A stretch of DNA of 64,000 nucleotides, from positions 62,001 through 126,000 of the forward strand of contig NZ_JBHTJN010000008.1 of assembly GCF_042675725.1 (NCBI RefSeq), read 5' to 3'. Origin of the DNA: Seminibacterium arietis. Its GTDB lineage: Bacteria > Pseudomonadota > Gammaproteobacteria > Enterobacterales > Pasteurellaceae. The notes under the pieces were generated by a model that saw nothing but the letters and a program-made list of their open reading frames with translations, was not told the DNA's origin and did no database searches. Each line of letters begins with the position of its first letter. Within the stretch, counting starts at the first letter, position 1. The position numbers and the translations under genes are program-made. Shown piece by piece: positions 41,271 to 50,722 of this stretch.

Positions 41271-42485
41271 ATGCTAAGCTTTGAACAAGCCATTGAACAA
41301 ATGTTAGGTTCGATACCTACGGCACAAAATCAAGAAACACTTTCTCTCACTGATGCTATCAACCGAATTTGTGCTGAAGATGTAATTTCGCCTATCAATG
41401 TGCCTTCTTTTAATAATTCTGCAATGGATGGATATGCTATACGCTTATCAGATCTTCAAAGAAGCGAAAAACTATCTGTTGTTGGAAAATCTTTGGCTGG
41501 TCATCCTTTTGATAGAGAACTCCCCCCACAAAGTGCGGTTAAAATTATGACTGGAGCTATGATACCGCAAAGAGCAGATACCGTAATAATGCAAGAGGAT
41601 GTACAAGTAGATAATGACGGTAATGTAACTTTTTTGCAACCAGCAAAATTAGGACAACATATTCGTCGAGTAGGAGAAGATATTAAAAAAGGTGATGTCG
41701 TATTGAAAAAAGGCTCAAAACTCACCGCACTTTCATTACCATTACTCGCATCTTTAGGTTTTAGCCAAATTTCCGTATTCAAATCTTTAAAAGTTGCTTT
41801 GATTTCTACTGGTGATGAATTAATTTCTGTTGGAGAATCCCTACAAATGGGTAAAATTTATGATACTAATCGTTTCACGATACGCTTATTACTAGAAAAA
41901 TTAAATTGTGAAATTTTAGATTTCGGTATTATAGCTGATAATGAACAACAGTTTGAAAAAGTCTTTATGCAAGCTCAACAACAAGCTGATCTGATTATTA
42001 CTAGTGGTGGAGTTTCTGTGGGAGAAGCTGATTTCACTAAAAAAATATTAGAAAAATTTGGTCAAATAAGATTTTGGAAAATTGCAATGAAACCAGGTAA
42101 ACCTTTCGCTTTTGGTCAATTAGGTAAAGCATGGTTTTTTGGTCTGCCAGGTAATCCTGTTTCTGCACTGGTTACATTTTATCAATTAGTTCAACCAGCA
42201 ATCGCAAAATTAAGTGGTTATAGCCAATGGAAAAAATCTCCACAATTACAAGCTATTACAACTACTCCGCTAAAAAAAAGCGTTGGTCGTTTAGATTTTC
42301 AACGTGGATTTTATCAACTTAACTCACAAGGGGAAATTGAAGTTCACCCTATAGGTTTCCAAGGATCGCATATTTTCAGTGCTTTTGTAAAAAGTAATTG
42401 TTTCATTGTACTAGAAAAAGAACGGGGTCACGTTCAAGCGGGTGAAATTGTGACTATTGAACCTTTTAACGCCTTGTTAAATTAA
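41271..42485 (+). CDS. moeA: Molybdopterin molybdenumtransferase
   Basis: Inserts molybdate into adenylylated molybdopterin. 404 residues: N-terminal domains with FNNSAMDGYA and MTGAMIPQRADTVIMQEDV, MoCF/MogA-like domain with STGDELISVG and TSGGVSVGEADF, and C-terminal domain IV. The 5' of moeA shares a 130-bp region with divergent folE. Operon with moeB (6-18 bp gap). Two USS inside. Confidence 0.97.
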   Translation: MLSFEQAIEQMLGSIPTAQNQETLSLTDAINRICAEDVISPINVPSFNNSAMDGYAIRLSDLQRSEKLSVVGKSLAGHPFDRELPPQSAVKIMTGAMIPQRADTVIMQEDVQVDNDGNVTFLQPAKLGQHIRRVGEDIKKGDVVLKKGSKLTALSLPLLASLGFSQISVFKSLKVALISTGDELISVGESLQMGKIYDTNRFTIRLLLEKLNCEILDFGIIADNEQQFEKVFMQAQQQADLIITSGGVSVGEADFTKKILEKFGQIRFWKIAMKPGKPFAFGQLGKAWFFGLPGNPVSALVTFYQLVQPAIAKLSGYSQWKKSPQLQAITTTPLKKSVGRLDFQRGFYQLNSQGEIEVHPIGFQGSHIFSAFVKSNCFIVLEKERGHVQAGEIVTIEPFNALLN

Positions 42486-42503
42486 TCTAATTTGAGGATT
42501 TTT

Positions 42504-43226
42504 ATGACCGCACTTACTCTTGAAGAAGAATTTCGTTACTGTCGTCAAATCTCACTAAAAGCTGTCGATTTTGCGGGACAAGAAACGCTAAAAGATACGA
42601 CCATGCTTGTTGTTGGTCTAGGAGGATTAGGCTGTGCTGCAACACAATATCTTGCCGCTGCTGGAATAGGAAAATTAATTCTACTTGATTTTGATCATGT
42701 ATCATTATCTAATCTTCAGCGACAAATCTTACATGATGACAGTCGGTTAGACATGTTGAAAGTTGAATCTGCAAAACTATCGTTACAACGAATTAATCCT
42801 CATATACAAATTGAGACTATACCAACTATTTTAGATGATGAACCTCTAAAAGAAATCATAAAAGCTGTTCATGTTGTACTAGATTGTACTGATAACTTAG
42901 CAACTCGAAATCAATTAGATCGATGTTGTCACGCATTACGAGTACCTCTCGTTTCAGGGGCCTCAATTCGTATGGAAGGACAAGTTTCAGTTTTTACTTA
43001 TCAAGAAAATAGTCCTACTTATCATAATGTTAGCAATTTATTTGGTGAAAATGCTTTAACTTGCGTCGAAGCTGGTGTTCTTTCACCTATTGTGGGAATA
43101 ATCGGTTCAATTCAAGCACTAGAAGCGATCAAAGTGCGGTTAGATATTGGCACAAATTTATGTGGGCGTTTGTTAATGATCGATGGACTCAATATGAAAA
43201 TACAAGAATTAACTATCCCATACTGA
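42504..43226 (+). CDS. moeB: Molybdopterin-synthase adenylyltransferase
   Basis: E1-like enzyme that adenylates the C-terminal GG of MoaD. The start ATG at 42504 follows GAGG (TTG at 42492 is open). 240 residues with the nucleotide loop VVGLGGLGCAATQYLAAAG, SNLQRQILHDD and DCTDNLATRNQLD. The cysteine pairs that bind structural zinc in E. coli MoeB are absent: CYRC is replaced by TYHN, and the protein ends before the second CxxC. The catalytic-loop Cys in ALTCVEAGV is kept. Confidence 0.95.
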   Translation: MTALTLEEEFRYCRQISLKAVDFAGQETLKDTTMLVVGLGGLGCAATQYLAAAGIGKLILLDFDHVSLSNLQRQILHDDSRLDMLKVESAKLSLQRINPHIQIETIPTILDDEPLKEIIKAVHVVLDCTDNLATRNQLDRCCHALRVPLVSGASIRMEGQVSVFTYQENSPTYHNVSNLFGENALTCVEAGVLSPIVGIIGSIQALEAIKVRLDIGTNLCGRLLMIDGLNMKIQELTIPY

Positions 43227-43249
43227 TTCCATTTATTGCAGATACTATC

Positions 43250-43420
43250 TTGACATCCAGCTCCTGACTAAAGACAGGAAATTTCTACTAGCTCTCACAA
43301 CAAACAGAGGGCTACTCTCAATGGATTCTGGACCACTAATGCGGTTCACTTCGCAAGCTCTACAGAACTATCTCGCCCTGATGTTACTAATTCGTTCAAT
43401 TATTTTTTCAGTAATCAAAC
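43250..43420 (-). mobile_element. Candidate IS200/IS605-family 3' scar (tnpB end plus right-end hairpin)
   Basis: On the minus strand a degenerate reading NELVTSGRDSSVELAK-stop resembles eroded tnpB tails. It is followed by a subterminal hairpin TCCTG/CAGGA (43262-43279) and GGATGTCAAG, the usual look of IS605-type right ends. Several stops interrupt it, and no transposase core remains. Assignment from memory of such ends. Confidence 0.45.
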
Positions 43421-43561
43421 AATATGAGCTTCCGCAGTAATAATTTGCCTAAACGGTCACGGAAGATGACAAAATTGTCGAACATTGTCCTCAGGATAAA
43501 AAATCCTGTTATCGGATCTTTTATAATTACTAATGATTTTATTATTTTCAAATAAACTTTT
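43421..43561. other. Gene-free stretch between moeB and rnm
   Basis: Contains a short minus-strand reading MFDNFVIFRDRLGKLLL (about 43490-43415) that runs to a stop and could be another insertion-sequence crumb, and a small hairpin CAGGAT/ATCCTG (43492-43508). Nothing else recognised. Confidence 0.4.
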
Positions 43562-44395
43562 TTATGATGTTTTCCAACATTCCCAAATAGGAATACTGTT
43601 TTCAGGCAAATAAAGGGATTTTCCTAACTCAATCCAACCACAAGGAAAATGAAAATCCGATCCAGCTGATGCTCTTAATTGATATTCATTTGCCCAATTA
43701 GCAAGAGATTGTCGTTGATCTTTAGTTTGTCCACAACCTGCAACTTCTACACCATCACCACCCCATTGCTTAAAATCTAACATGAGTTTTTTTATCCATT
43801 TCGCAGATAAATTGTAACGTAAAGGATGTGCTAATACCGCCACTCCACCACTTAAATGAATTGCTTCAATTGCTGTTGGAATATCTATCCACTGCGTTTT
43901 TACATAAGCTGATTTACCTTGCGAAAGATATTTTTTAAATGCTTGCTTCTCATTAGCAACTTTACCAATTTGGATTAAATAACGAGCATAATGAACTCTG
44001 GTTACTTCTCCATTAGCTAGTTTTTGAGTTTCAGCGAAAGCATTTATAATTCCATTTTTTGCTAATTTTTCGCCAATTTGCACCGCTCTTTGTCGACGTT
44101 TTTCTGCTTGACTAGCAAGAAGAGTAATGATTCTTGGATCTCTTTCATTAAAATTCAGTCCAACTATATGAATAGATCGACTTTCCCAATTAGTAGAAAT
44201 TTCTACACCATTAATAAATTTAATACCTAATAGATCGGCTTGGGCTTTTGCTTCTGCCAATCCTGAAATTGTATCATGATCTGTTAATGCTAAGACATCA
44301 ACTTTATTTTCAACGGCACGCAACACTACTTGTGAAGGAGTAAGAACTCCATCCGAGGCAGTGCTATGAGAGTGTAAATCATAAACTAAGGACAT
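43562..44395 (-). CDS. rnm: PHP-domain exonuclease YciV/RNase AM
   Basis: 5'-to-3' exonuclease/phosphatase that trims the 5' ends of 5S and other rRNAs in E. coli and also hydrolyses 3',5'-nucleoside bisphosphates. 277 residues carry the PHP metal motifs DLHSHSTASDG (6-16), LTDHDT, VEISTNW, HPLRY and AGSDFHFP. Immediately downstream of pyrD on the minus strand with an 18-bp gap. Confidence 0.9.
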   Translation of the reverse strand: MSLVYDLHSHSTASDGVLTPSQVVLRAVENKVDVLALTDHDTISGLAEAKAQADLLGIKFINGVEISTNWESRSIHIVGLNFNERDPRIITLLASQAEKRRQRAVQIGEKLAKNGIINAFAETQKLANGEVTRVHYARYLIQIGKVANEKQAFKKYLSQGKSAYVKTQWIDIPTAIEAIHLSGGVAVLAHPLRYNLSAKWIKKLMLDFKQWGGDGVEVAGCGQTKDQRQSLANWANEYQLRASAGSDFHFPCGWIELGKSLYLPENSIPIWECWKTS

Positions 44396-44413
44396 TCAGC
44401 TATGTAAAACCTA

Positions 44414-45433
44414 TTAATTTATCTCTTTAACTAATGTTTTAACTAAATTTGGTCCATGATAAATTAAACCAGAATAAAGTTGTAGTAATTCCGCACCTGC
44501 ATCTATTTTTTCTTGTGCAGTTTCTACACTGTCAATACCACCACAACCAATAATTGGAATTTCTCCTTTTAACTCTCGACGAAGTGCGGTAATAATTTGT
44601 GTACTTTTTTCCCTTAGAGGCTTACCACTTAAACCTCCCGCTTCTTTTCCGTTAGGAAAATGCTCTACCATTTCTCTTGAAATCGTAGTATTAGTAGCAA
44701 TGACACCATCTATTTTATGACGGCGGATACTATCGGCAATTTGTACCAATTCCCCTTCCCCTAAGTCTGGAGCAATTTTTACTGCGATAGGAACATATTT
44801 ATTATATTGTTCTGCAAGAATTTTTTGACGCTCCTTAATACTATGTAGTAAATCTTCTAATGCTTCGCCATACTGTAACTGTCTCAAATCAGGTGTATTC
44901 GGTGATGAAATATTAATAGCGATATAGCCTGCGTAATCATAAGCTTTATTTAAACAATAAATATAGTCTTCTTTTCCTCTCTCAATTGATGTTGCTTTAT
45001 TTTTACTAATATTGATACCAATTACACCTTTATATTTTGCTTTCTTGACGTTTTCTACTAAATAATCAATGCCTTTGTTGCTAAACCCGTTTCGATTAAT
45101 TATTCCTTCTACTTGAGGAATTCTAAATTCTCGAGGTTTAGGATTGCCATCTTGTGCTAAAGGTGTGACTGTTCCAACTTCAATAAAACCAAATCCCATC
45201 ATCCCCAAACCGTCAATAGCATCACCATTTTTATCGGCTCCTGCAGCTAAACCAATTGGATTTCTAAACTGTAAACCCATTACTGTTTTTTCATTGCCTT
45301 TAGGACAGTTATGCAACGTTTTAATAAGAAGATTAAAAGGGGATCTCCCTAGTGCTTTTAATAAAATAATACTTAAATCATGGGCTTTTTCTGCTTCAAG
45401 AGAAAAAATAGCTTTTCTAATCAATGAATACAT
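44414..45433 (-). CDS. pyrD: Dihydroorotate dehydrogenase (quinone), class 2
   Basis: Membrane-associated FMN enzyme of pyrimidine synthesis, linking dihydroorotate oxidation to quinone. 339 residues: N-terminal amphipathic helices (MYSLIRKAIFSLEAEKAHD), FMN loop GLAAGADKNGDAIDG, catalytic-serine block NISSPNTPDLR (near 172) and C-terminal IIGCGGIDSVETAQEKI. Upstream of rnm, as in H. influenzae. Confidence 0.97.
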   Translation of the reverse strand: MYSLIRKAIFSLEAEKAHDLSIILLKALGRSPFNLLIKTLHNCPKGNEKTVMGLQFRNPIGLAAGADKNGDAIDGLGMMGFGFIEVGTVTPLAQDGNPKPREFRIPQVEGIINRNGFSNKGIDYLVENVKKAKYKGVIGINISKNKATSIERGKEDYIYCLNKAYDYAGYIAINISSPNTPDLRQLQYGEALEDLLHSIKERQKILAEQYNKYVPIAVKIAPDLGEGELVQIADSIRRHKIDGVIATNTTISREMVEHFPNGKEAGGLSGKPLREKSTQIITALRRELKGEIPIIGCGGIDSVETAQEKIDAGAELLQLYSGLIYHGPNLVKTLVKEIN

Positions 45434-45465
45434 TTAGTTTATTTCTCCAATCCAATTGGTAGTTG

Positions 45466-45496
45466 AAAAGTGCCGTCATTCTAACCGCACTTTTTT
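45466..45496. terminator. Imperfect USS-type terminator between pyrD and pepN
   Basis: AAAAGTGC-C-GT (45466-45476) pairs with AC-C-GCACTTTT (45484-45494), one C/C mismatch. One arm is a true USS, the other a one-base variant. T6 on the plus side. Confidence 0.55.
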
Positions 45497-45518
45497 GATC
45501 ATATTAATCAATTTTAAG

Positions 45519-48128
45519 TTACCGCAATGCTTTTTCAATTTTTTCAAAGAGATCTCTTGATAAATTTTCTACTGCACTTAAACGCTCCAATGCACGCTTC
45601 ATCAAAGTCTGACGCTGTGTATCATAGCGAGAAAAACGAATCAAAGGCTCAATTAATCTTGAAGCAACTTGTGGATTTTTTTCGTTTAGGCGAATCAGTA
45701 CATCAGTTAAGAACCGATAGCCTGAACCATCCGCCACATGAAAAGCCTTTAAATTACGGCTAACAAAGGTTCCAATAAGTGCTCTTACTCGATTTGGATT
45801 ATTAAAATTAAAGCTAGTGTGTTCCATCAGTTGAATGACATTTTGTAATACATTTTCGTTTGGAGATGTTGCTTGTAAAGCAAACCATTTATCCATAACT
45901 AATCCATCATGTTGCCATTTCTGTTCAAAGTCTTTCATGAGTGCTTCACTGCACTGTAATTGAGCTTGTGTTGCTGCTGTTAATGCTGCAAGAGTATCTG
46001 TCATATTATCTGCATACAAATAGTGTTTATTAACTAAATTATTACCTAAATGTGTGTAAGCCAAATAATTCAAACAGAGATTTCGCACACCTCGTAATGC
46101 AATATCTGATTGTACGACTTGATAACGATCAAAATGAATTTGATTATAAGTTTTCAACAAAAGATCTTGTAAATTTTCTGCTATAAATCTTTGCATAAAA
46201 GAACGTACAATCGAGATCCCTTCAGGATCAATAACTTTGAATAATTCAGCAAAATCCGTTGTTTTTGGTAGAGTTAAAATTAATGTTGTCAGTGCTGGGT
46301 TCTGTTTCCAATTTGACAATACTTGCTCAAGTGCGGCTAAAATTTCCCGTGAAAAATCAAGATCTAGACCTTGTCTATAATTTACTAAATTACGTCGTAA
46401 TTCATTATTAAATAACATTTGTACAGCATCCCAGCGAATAAATTCATTTTCTGCGAAACGAAGTAACGTAATTAACTGAGAAGTAGTATATTCATAGTCT
46501 AATTTCACTGGTGCAGAAAAATCACATAATAATGCGGGAACTGGGCGACTTGCAATCTGATCAAATTCAAAAATTTGGTCTTTATGTATTACATTTAATA
46601 CATCAGTAATAGGCTGTCCTGATCTTTGTAATACTTGTTTCACCCCTCTTTCATCATAAAGCGCTATTTTCAATGGAATATGCAAATCAACTTTTTCCAT
46701 TTGATCTGCTGTGGGTGGTGTAATTTGTGAAACTTGTAAGCGATAAATTTTTGTCTGTTCATCATAACTATCAGTCACAGTCAATTCAGGCGTACCAGAT
46801 TGACTATACCAACGGCGGAATTGCGTAAGATCTATTCCAGATGCTCGCTCCATAGCAGAAACAAAATCCTCACATGTTGCTGCTTTTCCGTCATTTTCAG
46901 CAATATAAAGTTTCATACCAGCTTGAAAAGCGGTTTCTCCCAATAAAGTATGTAACATACGAATAACTTCAGCACCTTTTTCATAAACAGTCATCGTATA
47001 GAAATTATTCATTTCAATTACTTTTTCAGGTCGAATTGGATGAGACATTGGGCTAGCATCCTCTGGAAATTGCACGCTACGTAACAATCTTACATCTGCA
47101 ATGCGTTTCACAGCTCTTGATCCAGTATCGGCAGAAAATTCTTGATCACGAAATACTGTTAATCCCTCTTTCAAACTAAGTTGAAACCAATCTCGACAGG
47201 TTACTCTATTACCTGTCCAGTTATGAAAGTACTCATGACCTATCACACTTTCTATTGCGAGATAATCTTCATCAGTTGCAGTTTGTGGATTTGCTAGTAC
47301 AAATTTAGAATTAAAAATATTCAATCCTTTATTTTCCATTGCACCCATATTAAAGAAATCTACCGCTACAATCATGTAAATATCTAAATCGTATTCTAAT
47401 CCAAACCGCTCTTCATCCCACTTCATCGATTTTTTTAAACTTTCCATTGCCCAGTCTGCACGATTCAAATTACCTCTATCCACATAGAGTTCTAAAGCCA
47501 CATTTCTACCGCTCTTTGTAGTAAAATTATCTTTTAGTAAATCAAAATCACCTGCTACTAGTGCAAATAAGTAACAAGGTTTAGGGAAAGGATCCTGCCA
47601 CTCGACCCAGTGTTTTCCATTCTCTAAATCTCCCCCTGCAATACGATTTCCGTTAGAAAGCAAATAAGGATATTTCATTTTATCTGCTGTAATTTTAGTT
47701 GTGTAACGTGCTAATACATCAGGTCTATCTAGCATATAAGTTATTTGTCTAAACCCTTCTGCTTCGCATTGTGTGCATAGTCCTTGTCCAGATTGATATA
47801 ATCCTTGCAACGATGTATTTTCGGCAGGTACTAAAAATGTAACTATTTCCAATTCAAATTGATCACAATCAATAGTTTTCAAATCTAATGTTAAACTTAC
47901 ACTATCTTGTTGATAATCCCTAAACTCTTCGCAATTTAAACGAATTGAAACAAATTGAAATGCAGTACCATCTAAACGTAGTAACGTAGAAGTTTGATTT
48001 AAACGTTGATAACGACTTTTTGCGGTAACTATAGTCTTTTGTGGATCGAGTTGAAAATCAAGAAAAATATCTGTTACTGTGAAATCTGGTGTCTTATAGT
48101 CTTTTCGATATTTAGCTTTAGCATACAT
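45519..48128 (-). CDS. pepN: Aminopeptidase N
   Basis: M1 zinc aminopeptidase, broad specificity, cytoplasmic. 869 residues; GAMENKGLNIFN substrate motif near 260, zinc motif VIGHEYFHNWTGNRV near 295 (HExxH plus distal Glu in SLKEGLTVFRDQEF), and a long C-terminal helical domain. Alone in its transcription unit. Confidence 0.97.
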   Translation of the reverse strand: MYAKAKYRKDYKTPDFTVTDIFLDFQLDPQKTIVTAKSRYQRLNQTSTLLRLDGTAFQFVSIRLNCEEFRDYQQDSVSLTLDLKTIDCDQFELEIVTFLVPAENTSLQGLYQSGQGLCTQCEAEGFRQITYMLDRPDVLARYTTKITADKMKYPYLLSNGNRIAGGDLENGKHWVEWQDPFPKPCYLFALVAGDFDLLKDNFTTKSGRNVALELYVDRGNLNRADWAMESLKKSMKWDEERFGLEYDLDIYMIVAVDFFNMGAMENKGLNIFNSKFVLANPQTATDEDYLAIESVIGHEYFHNWTGNRVTCRDWFQLSLKEGLTVFRDQEFSADTGSRAVKRIADVRLLRSVQFPEDASPMSHPIRPEKVIEMNNFYTMTVYEKGAEVIRMLHTLLGETAFQAGMKLYIAENDGKAATCEDFVSAMERASGIDLTQFRRWYSQSGTPELTVTDSYDEQTKIYRLQVSQITPPTADQMEKVDLHIPLKIALYDERGVKQVLQRSGQPITDVLNVIHKDQIFEFDQIASRPVPALLCDFSAPVKLDYEYTTSQLITLLRFAENEFIRWDAVQMLFNNELRRNLVNYRQGLDLDFSREILAALEQVLSNWKQNPALTTLILTLPKTTDFAELFKVIDPEGISIVRSFMQRFIAENLQDLLLKTYNQIHFDRYQVVQSDIALRGVRNLCLNYLAYTHLGNNLVNKHYLYADNMTDTLAALTAATQAQLQCSEALMKDFEQKWQHDGLVMDKWFALQATSPNENVLQNVIQLMEHTSFNFNNPNRVRALIGTFVSRNLKAFHVADGSGYRFLTDVLIRLNEKNPQVASRLIEPLIRFSRYDTQRQTLMKRALERLSAVENLSRDLFEKIEKALR

Positions 48129-48892
48129 AACAATAACCTAAAATTTAAGAGAAAAAATTGGAACTAGGATATGATTTTTAAAAGAAACTTGCAAGTTTGA
48201 TTTTGATTGTTTGGCTATAACAATGATAATAACAGCTTAAGCATACTTTCTAAGTTAGTTTCCTATTACTGCATAAATAAGCCCGAACCTACAAATAAAT
48301 TCACCTAAGTTATTTAACTCACCTTTATCCAGTTCGTTAAATTACCTTTGTTCATAATCTTAATCTATTTCCCAATAAAATTATTTTCTTTGGGTGAGAC
48401 TATCTCTAGCTCGTAAAAACAAATAAACAACCGTTCATTTCTTGTGTTCTCACTCACTATTAGAAAGTATTCTATTTATTAAATGCCGATGTGAAAATAT
48501 ACGTAAAGTCTGCACTCCCTCCCTAAGATTTACCACTTCTTAGTTCTGATTCCTTTTCTGAGTGCTGAGGAATCTGTGGGACTTTATTTATAGTAGGGTC
48601 TGTAAATTTTATTTTCTAATCTGAGGTGATGGGTAACCTAACTAATCTAATTCAATCATTATTATTAATAATCGAAGATTAATAATAAGAAAGTAATAAA
48701 TTGTCTTTGACTTTGACATCAAACCAAGAGTTTATATATAACTCTAACAGGGAGGTTCAATCGAAGTAAACCTATCCTACTGTCATTAGCAAATTGGTCA
48801 ATTTACATTACCAACTTAGAACAAGATTTTGAGCAACGCTCCGTCTCTTGTCTGTCCTCCCAACTATCTCCAAGAAACAGTTAAAAGGTCCA
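48129..48892. other. Gene-free stretch upstream of pepN
   Basis: About 760 bp with stops in all frames at short intervals and no USS. A minus-strand reading VPQIPQHSEKESELRSGKS-stop-GGSADF (about 48580-48470) has a protein-like look but is interrupted, and GGGTCTGTAAA near 48596 recalls insertion-sequence ends. I cannot assign either. The pepN promoter must lie near 48150-48250. Confidence 0.4.
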
Positions 48893-48920
48893 GAGAAAAC
48901 TGGTACAATCCAGTTTTCTC
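48893..48920. repeat. Perfect 11-bp hairpin (first of tandem pair)
   Basis: GAGAAAACTGG (48893-48903) pairs with CCAGTTTTCTC (48910-48920), loop TACAAT. No T-run. Confidence 0.8.
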
Positions 48921-48923
48921 CAA

Positions 48924-48956
48924 GCAATAACTCCTTGATATATAAGGAGTTATTGC
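48924..48956. repeat. Perfect 13-bp hairpin (second of tandem pair) downstream of rpsI
   Basis: GCAATAACTCCTT (48924-48936) pairs with AAGGAGTTATTGC (48944-48956), loop GATATAT. Lies 24 bp past the rpsI stop and may terminate or protect the rplM-rpsI mRNA, but neither strand shows a T-run. Confidence 0.75.
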
Positions 48957-48980
48957 CAAAAGTACGACGCCTTGTCGCAC

Positions 48981-49373
48981 TTATCGTTTTGAGTATTGTG
49001 GACGACGACGAGCTTTGTGCAGCCCCACTTTTTTACGCTCTACACGACGAGCATCACGAGTAACAAATCCTGCTGCACGCAATGCTGGACGTAAAGTTTC
49101 ATCATACTCAATTAATGCTCGAGTAATACCATGACGGATCGCACCCGCTTGACCAGAAATTCCACCACCTTTCACTGTGATGTAAAGATCTAACTTGTCT
49201 GTTAACTCAACTAATTCAAGTGGCTGGCGTACTATCATACGTGATGTTTCTCGTCCAAAATAGACATCCAATTCACGCTTATTTATAGTGATTTTACCAC
49301 TTCCTGGTCTAATGAATACACGAGCTGAAGAGCTTTTGCGACGACCTGTGCCGTAATTTTGATTCACTGTCAT
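48981..49373 (-). CDS. rpsI: Ribosomal protein S9
   Basis: 30S protein whose C-terminal tail reaches the P-site tRNA. 130 residues; YGTGRRKSSSARVFIRPG near the N-terminus and the basic tail RRPQYSKR are diagnostic. 14 bp downstream of rplM, one operon. Confidence 0.98.
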   Translation of the reverse strand: MTVNQNYGTGRRKSSSARVFIRPGSGKITINKRELDVYFGRETSRMIVRQPLELVELTDKLDLYITVKGGGISGQAGAIRHGITRALIEYDETLRPALRAAGFVTRDARRVERKKVGLHKARRRPQYSKR

Positions 49374-49387
49374 TTTTAACTCCGTGA

Positions 49388-49816
49388 TTAAATATCTAAA
49401 ATTTGTGGTTGTTGTGCAACATGTTCATGAGTAGAACCCGCATACACTTTCAATTTACGGAACATTGCACGTCCCAAAGGACCTTTTGGCAACATACCTT
49501 TTACCGCAATTTCAATCACAGCCTCTGGACGACGTTGAATCATTTCTGCGAAAGTAGCTTGTTTGATACCACCTACATAGCCTGTATGCCAATAGTAAAT
49601 TTTATCACTTTTTTTATTACCAGTTACTGCCACTTTATCCGCATTAATCACGATGATATAATCACCAGTATCAACGTGTGGAGTATATTCAGCTTTATGT
49701 TTACCACGTAAGCGACTTGCTAATTCAGTAGCCAAACGACCTAAAGTTTTACCTGTCGCATCGACTACATACCAGTCACGTTTTACTGTTTCTGGTTTTG
49801 CTACAAAAGTTTTCAT
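49388..49816 (-). CDS. rplM: Ribosomal protein L13
   Basis: Early-assembly 50S protein. 142 residues: MKTFVAKPETVKRDWYVVDA, GKTLGRLA, and MLPKGPLGR near 107. First gene of rplM-rpsI. The 140-base leader contains a GTGTCT/AGACAC hairpin, and L13 is known to autoregulate through its leader in E. coli. Confidence 0.98.
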   Translation of the reverse strand: MKTFVAKPETVKRDWYVVDATGKTLGRLATELASRLRGKHKAEYTPHVDTGDYIIVINADKVAVTGNKKSDKIYYWHTGYVGGIKQATFAEMIQRRPEAVIEIAVKGMLPKGPLGRAMFRKLKVYAGSTHEHVAQQPQILDI

Positions 49817-49955
49817 TAATTAATTACCAATAAAAATATTAAAACCCAGTGTCTAAGAACAGACACAACCATGAATCTCCATCCTCACCCCTTCGAGTGC
49901 GATTTCAATAAAATAATGTGCGGTGGGAATTCCAACACATTCACAGGGTCGGAGA

Positions 49956-49984
49956 ATTATACAGGAATTTACACCTAAAGCCAA
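49956..49984 (-). promoter_or_regulatory. rplM-rpsI promoter
   Basis: Minus strand: -35 TTGGCT (49984-49979), 17-bp spacer, perfect -10 TATAAT (49961-49956). Predicts a leader of about 130 bases. Confidence 0.75.
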
Positions 49985-50059
49985 CTATTAATTATGGTTA
50001 TTTAATTACTTTTAGAGGCTGTTTCTTAATATGTTTGCATGTTGCTTTTTAGATCTGCT

Positions 50060-50290
50060 TTATGGACTATGTTCATCTAAATATTTATATCTAAAAAAAG
50101 AATAAAAATACCTTATAATCAAGACTTGATAACAGAAAAATGCAATATATTCAAAAAGGCTGTGTCCAATAAACAACACAAATCCCAAATGAACTAAACA
50201 ACCGCCAATGAAACAAAAATAGGCGGTTAGAGCATAAGTATCGTTAGCAGATAATGCTGAACGATAGTATTTGAAAACAGCTTTAACCCA
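50060..50290 (-). pseudogene. C-terminal part of an unknown membrane protein
   Basis: The minus frame reads VFKYYRSALSANDTYALTAY, then two hydrophobic segments (CFIGGCLVHLGFVLFIGH; FEYIAFFCYQVLIIRYFY) and a basic tail. Open reading continues to 50431, but that part is antisense to the convincing plus-strand gene fragment, so the true N-terminus appears to be lost near 50290. No family recognised. Confidence 0.45.
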
Positions 50291-50309
50291 AGTAGGATTA
50301 ACAAATACA

Positions 50310-50717
50310 GTCAGACCATTGATTAAAAAAAATGGGGCGTTCGGACGTGAGAACAGTATTGAGAACAGATTTATTGCACAATTTGTCGCAGGTGAACGAG
50401 CGAGTTTTTCTAACGGATATGACTTCGGCAAAGAATCAAAACATCCTGTTGACCCATTATGGGCAATTGGATCAGCAACAGTAAAAGGGAAAATTAGTAA
50501 CTTGAAGTTTTTGCCAAATAATACAGCAACTGCAGATATTACTTATGAATTTCGCGATAGATTCACAGATCCTTATGATACATTTAATTGGGTTGAGGGC
50601 GAATGGAACCCAAACGGTACGCCTTATGAGATTGAAGACCGCTGGACGAATAAAATGGAGTTTAAATACAGACCTCAGACTGAAAAACAACTATTAGAAC
50701 TCTTAAAGCAAAATTAG
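50310..50717 (+). pseudogene. C-terminal part of an unknown protein
   Basis: The plus frame reads FVAGERASFSNGYDFGKESK, VDPLWAIGSATVKGKISNLK, then ITYEFRDRFTDPYDTFNWVEG and NPNGTPYEIEDRWTNKMEFKY, clearly protein-like, soluble and aromatic-rich. The only upstream start is a TTG (50271) inside sequence antisense to the preceding membrane gene, so the 5' end has been replaced. The compact aromatic domain next to small membrane genes could be an effector/immunity relic; I do not recognise the family. Confidence 0.5.
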
Positions 50718-50722
50718 GAAAC

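Noticed and set aside
48848..49063. Plus-strand ORF of 71 codons before rpsI
   Set aside because: It runs through both perfect hairpins and then antisense to rpsI; the sequence has no protein-like pattern.
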